Shown piece after piece: positions 1-6,809 of a stretch of 64,000 nucleotides of DNA. Location: assembly GCF_016774335.1 (NCBI RefSeq), contig NZ_JAETWA010000037.1:1-64000 (forward strand), given 5' to 3'. Every line of letters starts with the position of its first letter. Within the stretch, counting starts at the first letter, position 1. Position numbers and translations under genes: made by a program. Source of the DNA: Luteimonas saliphila. Its GTDB lineage: Bacteria; Pseudomonadota; Gammaproteobacteria; Xanthomonadales; Xanthomonadaceae. Below the pieces are notes generated by a model that was not told the origin of the DNA, did no database searches, and saw only the letters and a list, made by a program, of their open reading frames with translations.

Positions 1-2
1 CT

Positions 3-128
3 GACTCGCCGCCGCAGCGCATCCATGCGCTGCTCGCCGCAATCCCCGGCCCGGAACGCCCGTCGGAGCATCATTGGCCTGGCTTCGAAGAAGCTGGCCA
101 CCCGGCCATCGCGGGCAGGCAACGATGA
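3..128 (+). CDS. Possible C-terminal end of a gene cut by the window start
   Basis: Frame 3 is open from the window edge to a TGA at 126-128 and would give about 41 residues, including HALLAAIPGPERPSEHHW. The composition looks protein-like, but no family is recognised and no start is visible. It could equally be chance in GC-rich DNA. The stop lies just before the large hairpin element at 133-238, a common position for such repeats. Confidence 0.2.
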   Translation, partial: DSPPQRIHALLAAIPGPERPSEHHWPGFEEAGHPAIAGRQR

Positions 129-132
129 GCCG

Positions 133-238
133 CGCCCTGGCGCCCGGGGATCGCGACAAGCAAGACATGGATGTCTTGCGCGCGAGTCAGGGCACGATGC
201 CCTGACCGAGCGGAAAGCGATTCCCGGGCGCCAGGGCG
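133..238. repeat. Three-stem cloverleaf-like inverted repeat element
   Basis: An outer stem pairs 133-154 with 217-238, with 21 of 22 bases complementary. Inside it are two perfect hairpins: GCAAGACAT-GG-ATGTCTTGC at 160-179 and GTCAGGGCA-CGA-TGCCCTGAC at 186-206. The arms are seen directly. The interpretation as an interspersed palindromic element (REP or MITE-like) is inference. No second copy was found in this window. Confidence 0.7.
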
Positions 239-384
239 TGGCGTGCATCCGAAGTCTGGACAGGGACTTCTCTATCGAGGATCGCCTCTCCCTCACATGG
301 GAGAAGAACCTTCTTGTTTGGGGCGTTCGTCGCCTGCGTCGCGTAGCGCGACCGGCCGCGAAGCCAGGATCTCGCGGTCACCGC

Positions 385-1014
385 TCATCGGGCGACCGGC
401 GTGTCGGCATCGTCGGGCTTGCGGTCCAACTGGGTCCGCATCCATTCCGGGAACTCGTGCGCCAGGAACGTGTCGTGGAAACGCGCCCGCGCCTCCTCGC
501 CGACCCCTTCCCTGAGCGCGAAGCGATACGTCCAGCTGACGAGAGTCGTGTCGGGCGTGGGTTGGGTGCGCACGAACTCGCCCACGGCATAGGCCACGTC
601 GCGGAACTTCGGGCCGGTGTAATTCCAGACCAGGTAGCGGAAGCGCGAACCGGTATCGCCCGACTCGTTGAGCAGGACTTCCTCGACGACATGCGAGCCG
701 TCGGTCTTGCAGACCAGCCTGCGCGCGCCGACGGTGCCGTAGGGTCCCTGCGAAAGCCGGTACGTGCCGCTGACGCCGGCGAGGTTCCTGGTCGCGTCGA
801 TGCGAAGCGGCCGGTTGGCGGCCCGCATGACATCCGCGAGCGACTGCCCGATGAGCTTTTCTTCCGTGATCGCCGGCAGTGTCTCGAGCGGCGCGATGTC
901 GGGTCGTGGAGGATCGACGAAACCGGGGGGCGGCTCGCAGGCCGAGCCAGTCGTGGCGAGCGCCAATACCGCGAGCGCGAAGGCGACAAGTCCGGGATAT
1001 CGGGGTCTACGCAT
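385..1014 (-). CDS. Secreted SRPBCC-like protein of unknown function
   Basis: A 209-residue product with an N-terminal signal sequence (about residues 1-25, ending GSAC, so possibly a lipoprotein with a weak lipobox). The middle (GTYRLSQGPYGTVGARRLVC, then NYTGPKFRDVAYAVGEF and a late SWTYRFAL) reads like the alternating strands of SRPBCC/polyketide-cyclase-type ligand-binding domains. Its ligand is unknown. It is divergent from the TetR gene that begins 44 bases away, so the two may share a control region and the regulator may act on it. The C-terminus is hydrophilic and has no second domain. The family assignment is by pattern memory and only moderately sure. Confidence 0.6.
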   Translation of the reverse strand: MRRPRYPGLVAFALAVLALATTGSACEPPPGFVDPPRPDIAPLETLPAITEEKLIGQSLADVMRAANRPLRIDATRNLAGVSGTYRLSQGPYGTVGARRLVCKTDGSHVVEEVLLNESGDTGSRFRYLVWNYTGPKFRDVAYAVGEFVRTQPTPDTTLVSWTYRFALREGVGEEARARFHDTFLAHEFPEWMRTQLDRKPDDADTPVAR

Positions 1015-1058
1015 GAACGATATCTTAGGCAGGCCGGCGCACCAGGACCATTCGCATT

Positions 1059-1691
1059 ATGAAGCGGACACGCACCGACTCGCTCAGCCCCCGGAAAAAG
1101 CCCCAGCAGCGGCGCTCGCGCGTGACCATCGACGCGATTTTCGAGGCGACGATTCAGGTTCTGCTCGCCAGCGGGCTGCAGGCCATCACCACCTCCCAGA
1201 TCGCCGAGCGGGCGGGCGTGTCCGTCGGCTCGCTCTACCAGTACTTCCCGAACAAGAACGCCCTGCTGGCCGCCGTGGTCCGGCGGCACGTGGGCGAAGT
1301 GGTCGACGCCACCATCGAGGCCTGCCGCTCGGCGCACGGCACCGCCATCCGGGAGATGTGCGCGGCGATGATCGCCGCCTTCGTCGACGCCAAGACACGT
1401 CGGCCGGAGGTGTCGCGGGCGCTCTACCTGCCTTCCGCGGCCGTCAATGCCGACGCCATCGTCAAGGAGGAATCGACCCGCTGCGCGCAGGCGGTGCAGC
1501 AGATGCTGCGCACCGCGCGCGATGTGCGTTTCGCCCAGCCGCAGATCGTCAGCATGATGCTGGTCGGCGCCATCGTGGCGCCGACCCGGGCGGTCATCGA
1601 AGCGGGCGGCGATCGTGCCGACTTCGACCGGCTGAAACTGCACCTCACCGCGCTCGCCACGGGCTACCTGGGAGAAGTGGCGGCAAAGTGA
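1059..1691 (+). CDS. TetR/AcrR family transcriptional regulator
   Basis: A 210-residue product. Residues about 20-70 form the TetR DNA-binding domain: a basic lead (KKPQQRRSRVTIDAIFEAT), then the helix-turn-helix ITTSQIAERAGVSVGSLYQYF, closely matching the family signature. The rest is a helical ligand-binding and dimer domain of the usual length. Such proteins normally repress a neighbouring gene and release on binding a small molecule. The divergent secreted SRPBCC-like gene (ends at 1014) is the natural candidate target, though no clear palindrome was seen in the 44-base gap. The ATG at 1059 gives the expected short basic tail before the helix-turn-helix. Confidence 0.88.
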   Translation: MKRTRTDSLSPRKKPQQRRSRVTIDAIFEATIQVLLASGLQAITTSQIAERAGVSVGSLYQYFPNKNALLAAVVRRHVGEVVDATIEACRSAHGTAIREMCAAMIAAFVDAKTRRPEVSRALYLPSAAVNADAIVKEESTRCAQAVQQMLRTARDVRFAQPQIVSMMLVGAIVAPTRAVIEAGGDRADFDRLKLHLTALATGYLGEVAAK

Positions 1692-1724
1692 TGTGGCCCC
1701 CTTCGCCGCACATGAAGTCCACCC

Positions 1725-2645
1725 CTACAGGTGGCGGTCGAGGAACGACAGCATCTGCTTCGCGATCTCGTCGCCGTGCGTTTCCAGCGCGAGGTGGCCG
1801 GTGTCCAGGAAGCGAACCTCGGCATCGGGGTTGTCGCGCCTGAACGCCTCCGCGCCGGCCGGCAGGAAAAACGGATCGTTGCGTCCCCAGATCGCCAGCG
1901 TCGGCGGGCGATGCGCGCGGAAGTAGGCGTGCAGCTGCGCGTACTGCTTCACGTTGCTTCCGTAGTCGGCCAGCAGGTCGACCTGCGGCTCCACGCCGAT
2001 GCGCTCGATCGCGTCGGCCGCCAGTTGCCAGGGCTCGGGCGCGATCAGCGACGCATCCGGGACGCCCTCGGTGTACTGCCAGCGGATCATGTCGGGGGTG
2101 TTGAAGCGGCGCAGCGCCTCGCGGTTCTCCGCGGTCGGCGCGTCCCAGGCCTTGCGCATGTCGGCCCAACCGTCGCTCAGGCCCTCTTCGTAAGCGTTAC
2201 CGTTCTGGCTCACGATCGCGGTGATCCGCTCCGGATGCCGCACCGCCAGGCGCCAGCCGACCGGCGCGCCGTAGTCGAACACGTACAGCGCGTATCGATC
2301 CAGGCCCATGGCGACGGTGAACGCGTCCACCACCGCGGTCAGCTGGTCGAAGGTGTAGTGGAATTCCACACCGGGCTGCACGCGGGTCTGGCCGAATCCG
2401 GGCAGATCCGGCGCGACCACGTGGTAGCGCTGCGCCAGCTGCGGTATCAGGTCGCGGAACATGTACGACGAGGCGGCGAACCCGTGCAGCAGCAGCACGG
2501 TGGGCGCTTGCGGCGAGCCGGCCTCGCGGTAGAACACCTCGACGCCCCGGACCTCGAACGTGCGGTGGTGGACCGGCGACGCCCGGTCCGCGGCGTGAGT
2601 GCCGAAGGCGGCACCGAGGAGGAGGAACGCAGCGATTGCTTTCAT
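1725..2645 (-). CDS. Secreted alpha/beta hydrolase, haloalkane dehalogenase/epoxide hydrolase type
   Basis: A 306-residue product with a cleavable-looking signal peptide (residues 1-19, ending THAAD). The fold signatures are in order: LLLHGFAASS (oxyanion HGF, about 54-56), PDLPGFG, and nucleophile-elbow region YVFDYGAPVG, where Asp124 sits at the place of the nucleophile. GRNDPFF and DTGHLAL supply an acid and the late His. An Asp nucleophile points to ester or halide chemistry rather than a serine esterase. It is clearly paralogous to the gene at 31601-32575, sharing the FYREAG, DYGAPVG and QNGNAY blocks. The substrate is unknown. It is divergent from the CGNR regulator, with paired palindromes between them. 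Confidence 0.85.
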   Translation of the reverse strand: MKAIAAFLLLGAAFGTHAADRASPVHHRTFEVRGVEVFYREAGSPQAPTVLLLHGFAASSYMFRDLIPQLAQRYHVVAPDLPGFGQTRVQPGVEFHYTFDQLTAVVDAFTVAMGLDRYALYVFDYGAPVGWRLAVRHPERITAIVSQNGNAYEEGLSDGWADMRKAWDAPTAENREALRRFNTPDMIRWQYTEGVPDASLIAPEPWQLAADAIERIGVEPQVDLLADYGSNVKQYAQLHAYFRAHRPPTLAIWGRNDPFFLPAGAEAFRRDNPDAEVRFLDTGHLALETHGDEIAKQMLSFLDRHL

Positions 2646-2681
2646 GGGGGGGCTCCAGGGGCAGGAAGGTCATGCGCAGAA

Positions 2682-2769
2682 GTAACCTTTATAACAACAG
2701 ATTAACGGTTACCAATGGCGCAGGGTCGCTCATCTGGAGTAACCTGTCAATAGTCGATTTCGAGGTTAT
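2682..2769. promoter_or_regulatory. Two identically spaced inverted repeats (operator candidates)
   Basis: GTAACC at 2682 pairs with GGTTAC ending at 2712, and GTAACC at 2739 pairs with GGTTAT ending at 2769. Both pairs have exactly 19 bases between the half-sites, and the two units are 57 bases apart. The second unit ends three bases before the ATG of the CGNR gene, so it covers the ribosome-binding region. The arrangement is seen directly. Regulation of the divergent hydrolase and CGNR gene is inferred. Confidence 0.55.
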
Positions 2770-2771
2770 TC

Positions 2772-3374
2772 ATGGCAACCGCAGCGCTAACTGCCTCCCC
2801 CGGCGACACGCCCTTCGTCGGCGACCACCCGGCGATGGATCTGCTCAACACCCGGGCGCGCGAGGACGGGGTGCCCACCGACACGTGGGAGACAGGCACG
2901 GATGTCATCCGGTGGCTGACGCGGCTCGGCATCGCTCCCGCCGCAGGCGCCGGCCGGGTGGACGAAGCGGAGCTGCTCGCGCGGGCGCGCGACCTGCGCG
3001 AGCAGGCGCGCAAGCTGATCGTGGCGCGTCTGCAGGGCAAGGCCGGCAATCCCGCCGGCCTCAATGCGCACCTGCATGCATACCTGGGCACGCCCAGCCT
3101 GCGGCGTGATGGCGCGGGTGGTTTCGCACTGGTCAGGGTGGCGCGTGGCGATGCGGTCGCCACCCTGCTTGGTCCGGTGGCGGAGGCAGTGGCCGACCTG
3201 CTGGCGGAGGCGGACTTCAGCCTGGTCCGCCAGTGCGAGCACCCCGATTGCGTGCTGTGGTTCTACGACCGTACCAAGTCGCACAAGCGGCGCTGGTGCA
3301 GCATGGCGGTGTGCGGCAACCGCCACAAGGCGGCGCGGTTCCGCGCGAGCAGGCGGGAAGGCGCGGCCGACTGA
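2772..3374 (+). CDS. CGNR zinc-finger protein (ABATE domain), putative regulator
   Basis: A 200-residue product. The N-terminal part (GDHPAMDLLNTRAR near residue 18) matches the ABATE stress-linked domain. The C-terminus carries the treble-clef CGNR finger: Cys155 and Cys160, then Cys176 and Cys181 in CSMAVCGNRHKAARF. The length and domain order are those of the family, whose members are presumed DNA-binding regulators. It starts immediately after two GTAACC/GGTTAY palindromes, which suggests autoregulation and control of the divergent hydrolase. The start fits because the ABATE motif follows by about 18 residues. Confidence 0.88.
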   Translation: MATAALTASPGDTPFVGDHPAMDLLNTRAREDGVPTDTWETGTDVIRWLTRLGIAPAAGAGRVDEAELLARARDLREQARKLIVARLQGKAGNPAGLNAHLHAYLGTPSLRRDGAGGFALVRVARGDAVATLLGPVAEAVADLLAEADFSLVRQCEHPDCVLWFYDRTKSHKRRWCSMAVCGNRHKAARFRASRREGAAD

Positions 3375-3432
3375 TCCGCACTCCCGGAATACCGTCGCAC
3401 GGGGGGGGGAGGCCGCGGCGCGACGGTCGGCC

Positions 3433-3778
3433 TCAGGGCAGCGGCGTGCGCATGCCCACCGCTAGCCGGTTCCAGCCGTTGATCTCGACAACCAGGAACG
3501 TCAGTTCGGCGATGCCGGTCTCGTCGAAGTGCTCGAGCAGCGGCGCGTGATCGGCATCGGCGGCGCCGGTGGCCTCGATCCCGGTCGCCGACTCGACCCA
3601 GCCCAGCCCAGCCCAGCGCGGCCGGTTCGCGTGCGTCGAACACGCGGCTTCGCGCCAGCGGGAGTTTCAGCTTGCGCCGCTCCTCGCAGGTCTGACGCAC
3701 TTCGTGCGCGCGTGCATGCCAGGCAGTGGACGCAGCCGTTGCAAAAAGATGCCGCGCACCCTGGGATGCGCGGCATAG
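3433..3778 (-). pseudogene. Carboxymuconolactone decarboxylase/AhpD-like gene, frameshifted
   Basis: Three reading frames on this strand, taken in order, rebuild most of an AhpD-type protein. These are NGCVHCLA (the CxxC redox site of the family), then WHARAHEVRQTCEERRKL and FDAREPAALGW, then WVESATG to EINGWNRLAVGM and a stop at 3433. The first break lies between the CxxC and WHAR blocks. The second lies within four tandem copies of CCCAG at 3597-3616, where two copies would restore ALGWVESATG. The 5' end is also missing. Intact relatives act as peroxidases or decarboxylases; this copy cannot make one. Confidence 0.72.
3597..3616. repeat. Four tandem copies of CCCAG inside the AhpD-like pseudogene
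   Basis: Perfect pentanucleotide repeats, read as CTGGG on the coding strand. Copy numbers of 2 or 5 would keep the surrounding reading frame; the present 4 break it. The pattern indicates slipped-strand mispairing. Confidence 0.8.
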
Positions 3779-3847
3779 ATGGGCGAAACGGGCGACCGAT
3801 TGGCCGGGGCCGACGACGTCGCCCCGGACCGCTTCAGCAGTCGGCGA

Positions 3848-4300
3848 TCAGCGATTGGCGCCGACGGTGAGGCCGCTCGTGTCGACGCTGGACACGCCTT
3901 CGATGTCGCGTGCGATCTGGGTCGCGCGATCGATCTGCGCCTGCTGTTCCACCTGGCCCGACAGCGTGACGACGCCATTGACGGTCTCGACGTCGATGGC
4001 CAGGCCGGACACATCGGTGTCGGCGAGCAGCGAGGACTTGACCTTCGTGGTGATCCAGGTGTCGTCGACCGGCTGGCTGGAATCGCGGCCATCGTCGGTG
4101 GCATCTCCGTAGGCGGCATCACCCGTGGCCACCGGGTCCGTCGGCCCCGTAGGAGGCGCGGTCTGCGCGGCGGGCTCGTCGGCCGGTTCCATGGCGGCGC
4201 GATCGTCGGCATTGCGGTTGTTGCAGCCCACGGCGAAGGCCAGGGCCGAAGACAGGGCGATCGCGAGCGGGATACGGGTCAGGGAAGTATTCATGTTCAC
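3848..4300 (-). CDS. BON-domain lipoprotein (OsmY-like)
   Basis: A 150-residue product. Residues 1-26 are a lipoprotein signal ending AFAVGC, so Cys26 would be lipidated. A low-complexity Ala/Pro/Asp linker follows. The C-terminal ~75 residues are one BON domain (DDTWITTKVKSSLLADTDV, VNGVVTLSGQV, ARDIEGVSSV). BON domains bind lipids at membranes; OsmY-type proteins are osmotic or envelope-stress proteins of the periplasm. Having only one BON copy and a lipid anchor makes it a short version. Spacing to its neighbours suggests a single-gene unit. The start chosen gives the only good signal sequence. Confidence 0.88.
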   Translation of the reverse strand: MNMNTSLTRIPLAIALSSALAFAVGCNNRNADDRAAMEPADEPAAQTAPPTGPTDPVATGDAAYGDATDDGRDSSQPVDDTWITTKVKSSLLADTDVSGLAIDVETVNGVVTLSGQVEQQAQIDRATQIARDIEGVSSVDTSGLTVGANR

Positions 4301-4511
4301 GGGCGGGGGCTCCTGGGAATTGGGGACGGGCAGAGTGTGGTGGCTGCGCTGTCCACAAAGCGTGACTGGATCCCGTCGCCGCGTTAAATGAAGGCACCAT
4401 CCGGTTCACCAAGGACAACGGCGACTGACCGTCGGTCGCGCAGCGATGTGCGGTCCCCCGGCACGGTCCTCAGGCGGGCCCCGCGTTATTTCGTGCCTGC
4501 ACGTGACGGTG

Positions 4512-4885
4512 TCATCCGGCGTCGATCGCCTCCGCCTGCGCGGGCGTTTCCGTATGCGCGCGCTTCCTGACCCAGGTGGTGGTGTCGTACACCACCATCT
4601 CGTGGCGCTGGCTATCCGTCGTGAACGACTGCTTCGCCTTGTACGAGGCGATCGCGACGTCGGGCTTCGGAAAAACGACGCTCTCGTCGGAGAACTCGAA
4701 GGACGTGATCCGGGCATCGCCGGAGAGCGCCATCGCCCTGTAACCGGCAGGGTCGAAGTGATGGATGCCCCGGGGGCCAGCGACAGTGGACTGCCCGTCC
4801 AGGAGAGAGATGGCGGTGTCGAGATCTCGAGCATGGACTGCCAGAACTTGCGTTCCAGGGCCATGATGTCGCCCTCTGCCGTCAT
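4512..4885 (-). pseudogene. DUF4440/SnoaL-like gene with a frameshift
   Basis: The first ~20 residues (MTAEGDIMALERKFWQSMLE) lie in one frame. The rest, from RDLDTAISLLDG through FSDESVVFPKPDVAIASYK and TTTWVRK to HTETPAQAEA, lies in another. Joined near 4828 they read as a nuclear-transport-factor-2-like DUF4440 protein of about 125 residues. Two bases appear to be missing at CTCGAGATCTCGAC. The family's usual G-x-W-xx block just before the final H-T-E is also missing. It is either a decayed gene or an assembly error at the CTCGAGATCTCGA palindrome. DUF4440 proteins are small cone-shaped ligand-binding folds, mostly of unknown role. Confidence 0.6.
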
Positions 4886-5022
4886 CGTGCACCTCGCGCC
4901 CGCGATGGTGGAGGCGGACTATGCGTTCGACGCGTTCGCCCTGCGTCGTCGAAACGTTAGCCGTCGGACCGAGCATTGGAAACCCGTTTGACCGCAAAGG
5001 GGGTCGCGACCTCCTTCCCGCA

Positions 5023-5550
5023 TCAGGTCTGGGGAACCCGGTAACGTGCCAGCTGTATGAGCGCCGCCCGCGCATCGCCCACGACCAGGGGCGCCGGCAC
5101 CGAGAGCATCAGGTTCAGCGGCAGGCCGAACTCCTCGATGTTCCAGCCGTGGGTATCGAGCACGCCATCGGCGCCGATCGCCTGTGGATGGCGCCGACGG
5201 ATGCGCTGGGCGAAGCTGCCCTGCTCGGGGATGTAGCCGAACACCGGCTTGCCCTTCGCCACCGCGTAGCCCACCTCGAAGCAGGTGCCGCTGTCCGGCT
5301 CGGGGCCGCGGAAGAAGTCGAGGTTGGCCAGCACCGCGTCGGCGCGGTCGAGCAGGGCGATGTTGGCATGGTAGATCCAGGCCGCCTGCGCGGCCGGTTC
5401 GGTCACGTGCGCGGGCACCTCCTGGTCGAGCGGGAACAGTCCCTCGAAGCCGGCCTCAGCGCACAGCGCCTTCAGTTCGTGGCCGCGTTCGCGGGCATCG
5501 GGGCGAAAGACGTCGGGGCCGGCGAGGTAGAGCGTGCGGATCACGGGCAA
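5023..5550 (-). CDS. Nucleoside 2-deoxyribosyltransferase
   Basis: A 175-residue product. LYLAGPDVF near the start is the family's first strand, and DSGTCFEVGYAVAKGKPV contains the expected catalytic Glu in the FEVG block; DRADAVLANLDFF carries another conserved acid. These enzymes exchange or hydrolyse bases of deoxynucleosides in purine and pyrimidine salvage, in the cytoplasm. The length is usual for the family. The gene stands alone between a frameshifted gene and a VOC protein. No operon or unusual features are seen. Confidence 0.9.
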   Translation of the reverse strand: MPVIRTLYLAGPDVFRPDARERGHELKALCAEAGFEGLFPLDQEVPAHVTEPAAQAAWIYHANIALLDRADAVLANLDFFRGPEPDSGTCFEVGYAVAKGKPVFGYIPEQGSFAQRIRRRHPQAIGADGVLDTHGWNIEEFGLPLNLMLSVPAPLVVGDARAALIQLARYRVPQT

Positions 5551-5610
5551 ATGAAATCAGGAACGAAGGTAAGGGACATCGGCAGCGCCCAGCTCACGCC
5601 TCACCGCCCG

Positions 5611-5994
5611 TCAGCTGTCCGGCTCGATCTGCGCCAGCATGAGCACATATCCATCCGGATCCTCGAGCCTGCACTCGCCGCCCGGCATGTAGAACGGATG
5701 CCTGATCTCACCTGGCGAGTGTCCCAGCCTCTCCAAGGCGGCATGCGCTTGCCTGATGTCGTCGAGGTACAGATAGAACAGGATGGCCTGCCGGGACGCG
5801 TCGATGGGCCCGGAGGCCTGACCGACCATCAGATTGGCCTTCTCGCTCTCCAGCCAGGCCCAGACTGGCGTCGACTGGCCTTCGGGAACGACCGTGTTCG
5901 CGACCTTGAAGCCGAGGTCTGCGTAGAAGCCGATGCTGCGTTCGACGCTGGCGACGTGCGCGAAGGCAACGAGCGAGCGGGTATGGGCCGCCAT
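5611..5994 (-). CDS. VOC (glyoxalase/bleomycin-resistance) family protein
   Basis: About 127 residues from the ATG at 5994. The single VOC module is clear: LVAFAHVASVERSIGFYADLGF at the start, then a middle LFYLYLDDIRQAHAAL, and a closing PFYMPGGECRLEDPDGYVLML with the metal-ligand Glu/Asp region. Dimers of such proteins bind metals or sequester drugs; the substrate cannot be read here. An upstream in-frame ATG at 6054 would add 20 residues encoded by a 21-base tandem repeat, so the inner start is preferred. Confidence 0.82.
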   Translation of the reverse strand: MAAHTRSLVAFAHVASVERSIGFYADLGFKVANTVVPEGQSTPVWAWLESEKANLMVGQASGPIDASRQAILFYLYLDDIRQAHAALERLGHSPGEIRHPFYMPGGECRLEDPDGYVLMLAQIEPDS

Positions 5995-6025
5995 AGTGCT
6001 CTCCAGACCATCCAACCAGGGCTTA

Positions 6026-6067
6026 CGCTGCAAAGGAGTGAACTCGCGCTGCAAAGCAGTGAACTCG
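6026..6067. repeat. Tandem duplication of 21 bases
   Basis: CGCTGCAAA-GG/GC-AGTGAACTCG occurs twice head to tail (6026-6046 and 6047-6067), 20 of 21 bases identical. It lies between the VOC gene start and the next rightward gene. The unit length is a multiple of three, so an upstream-extended VOC reading frame stays open through it. Confidence 0.8.
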
Positions 6068-6311
6068 ATCCCGGGTTTCGGGTCTCCAGGAAACTGGACG
6101 CGAGCCCGTCCGCACAGGCGCCGTTGCTGGAGCAGTCACCCCGACCGGTCTTGCCGCGCCATGGGATCCGGGTCACGCAAACCGCATGAATACGCTTGCA
6201 GCGTCCGCGCGATGGGAAGATTCTGGCACGTATTCCATCCCCGCGTGGCCGCAACGCCGCCGGGCGATCCGTTCGCTGCGCACTCCATTCCGGGACGAAA
6301 GGAGGTCGGCC

Positions 6312-6809
6312 ATGTCCAAGCCACGCGCATCGCTGAGCTTTGCCGGGTTCATTGCCGTTGTCGTACTGCTGATGACCCAGGTCGGCACGGCCAGGGAGCC
6401 GGTCCGGTTCGATACCCTCGATGCGAGGGATACGGCGAATCTCGAATCGCTGCTACGAAGCGAAGTCGAGACCATCCTGCGGCGGGAGAAGGCGCGTCCG
6501 GGCGAACCGCCGGCTACGTCGCTGCTGCGTGGCGTGCGCATCGACAAGGCATCCGGCCAGGTCGTGGTGGAGTTGTCCCGGGCCTACCTGTCGGCAGGTC
6601 TCACCCATTTCTCCGCCGCCCTGCAGGATCGGCTGCACATGCTGACCACCGGCATCCTCTGGGCGGTGGAGAACGAACTGGGGCTGTCGGCAGTGGGCGT
6701 GAGCCACACCTTCGATGGCCAGCCGCTGTGGTTCTACTACCCCGACGACTTTCCGGACTTCAAACCGGACGCCAGGCCTTCGTCGAAGGCCGAACACCCA
6801 GGGTTTTCG
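6312..6809 (+). pseudogene. Secreted protein gene with its 3' end lost
   Basis: The ATG at 6312 follows a strong GGAGGT at 6301-6306. The product has a signal sequence (SFAGFIAVVVLLMTQVGTA) and then about 135 well-behaved residues, including VVVELSRAYLSAGL, LTTGILWAVENELG and a Phe/Tyr-rich GQPLWFYYPDD. I do not recognise the family. The frame meets no stop before it enters DNA opposite the convergent beta-lactamase-like gene, and stays open to 7355. The native C-terminus is therefore probably gone. If translated, a chimeric tail would be added. Confidence 0.5.

Noticed and set aside
3597-3616. Active phase variation of the AhpD-like gene
   Set aside because: Changing the CCCAG copy number would mend only one of two frame breaks, and the 5' end is missing, so switching could not restore a protein.
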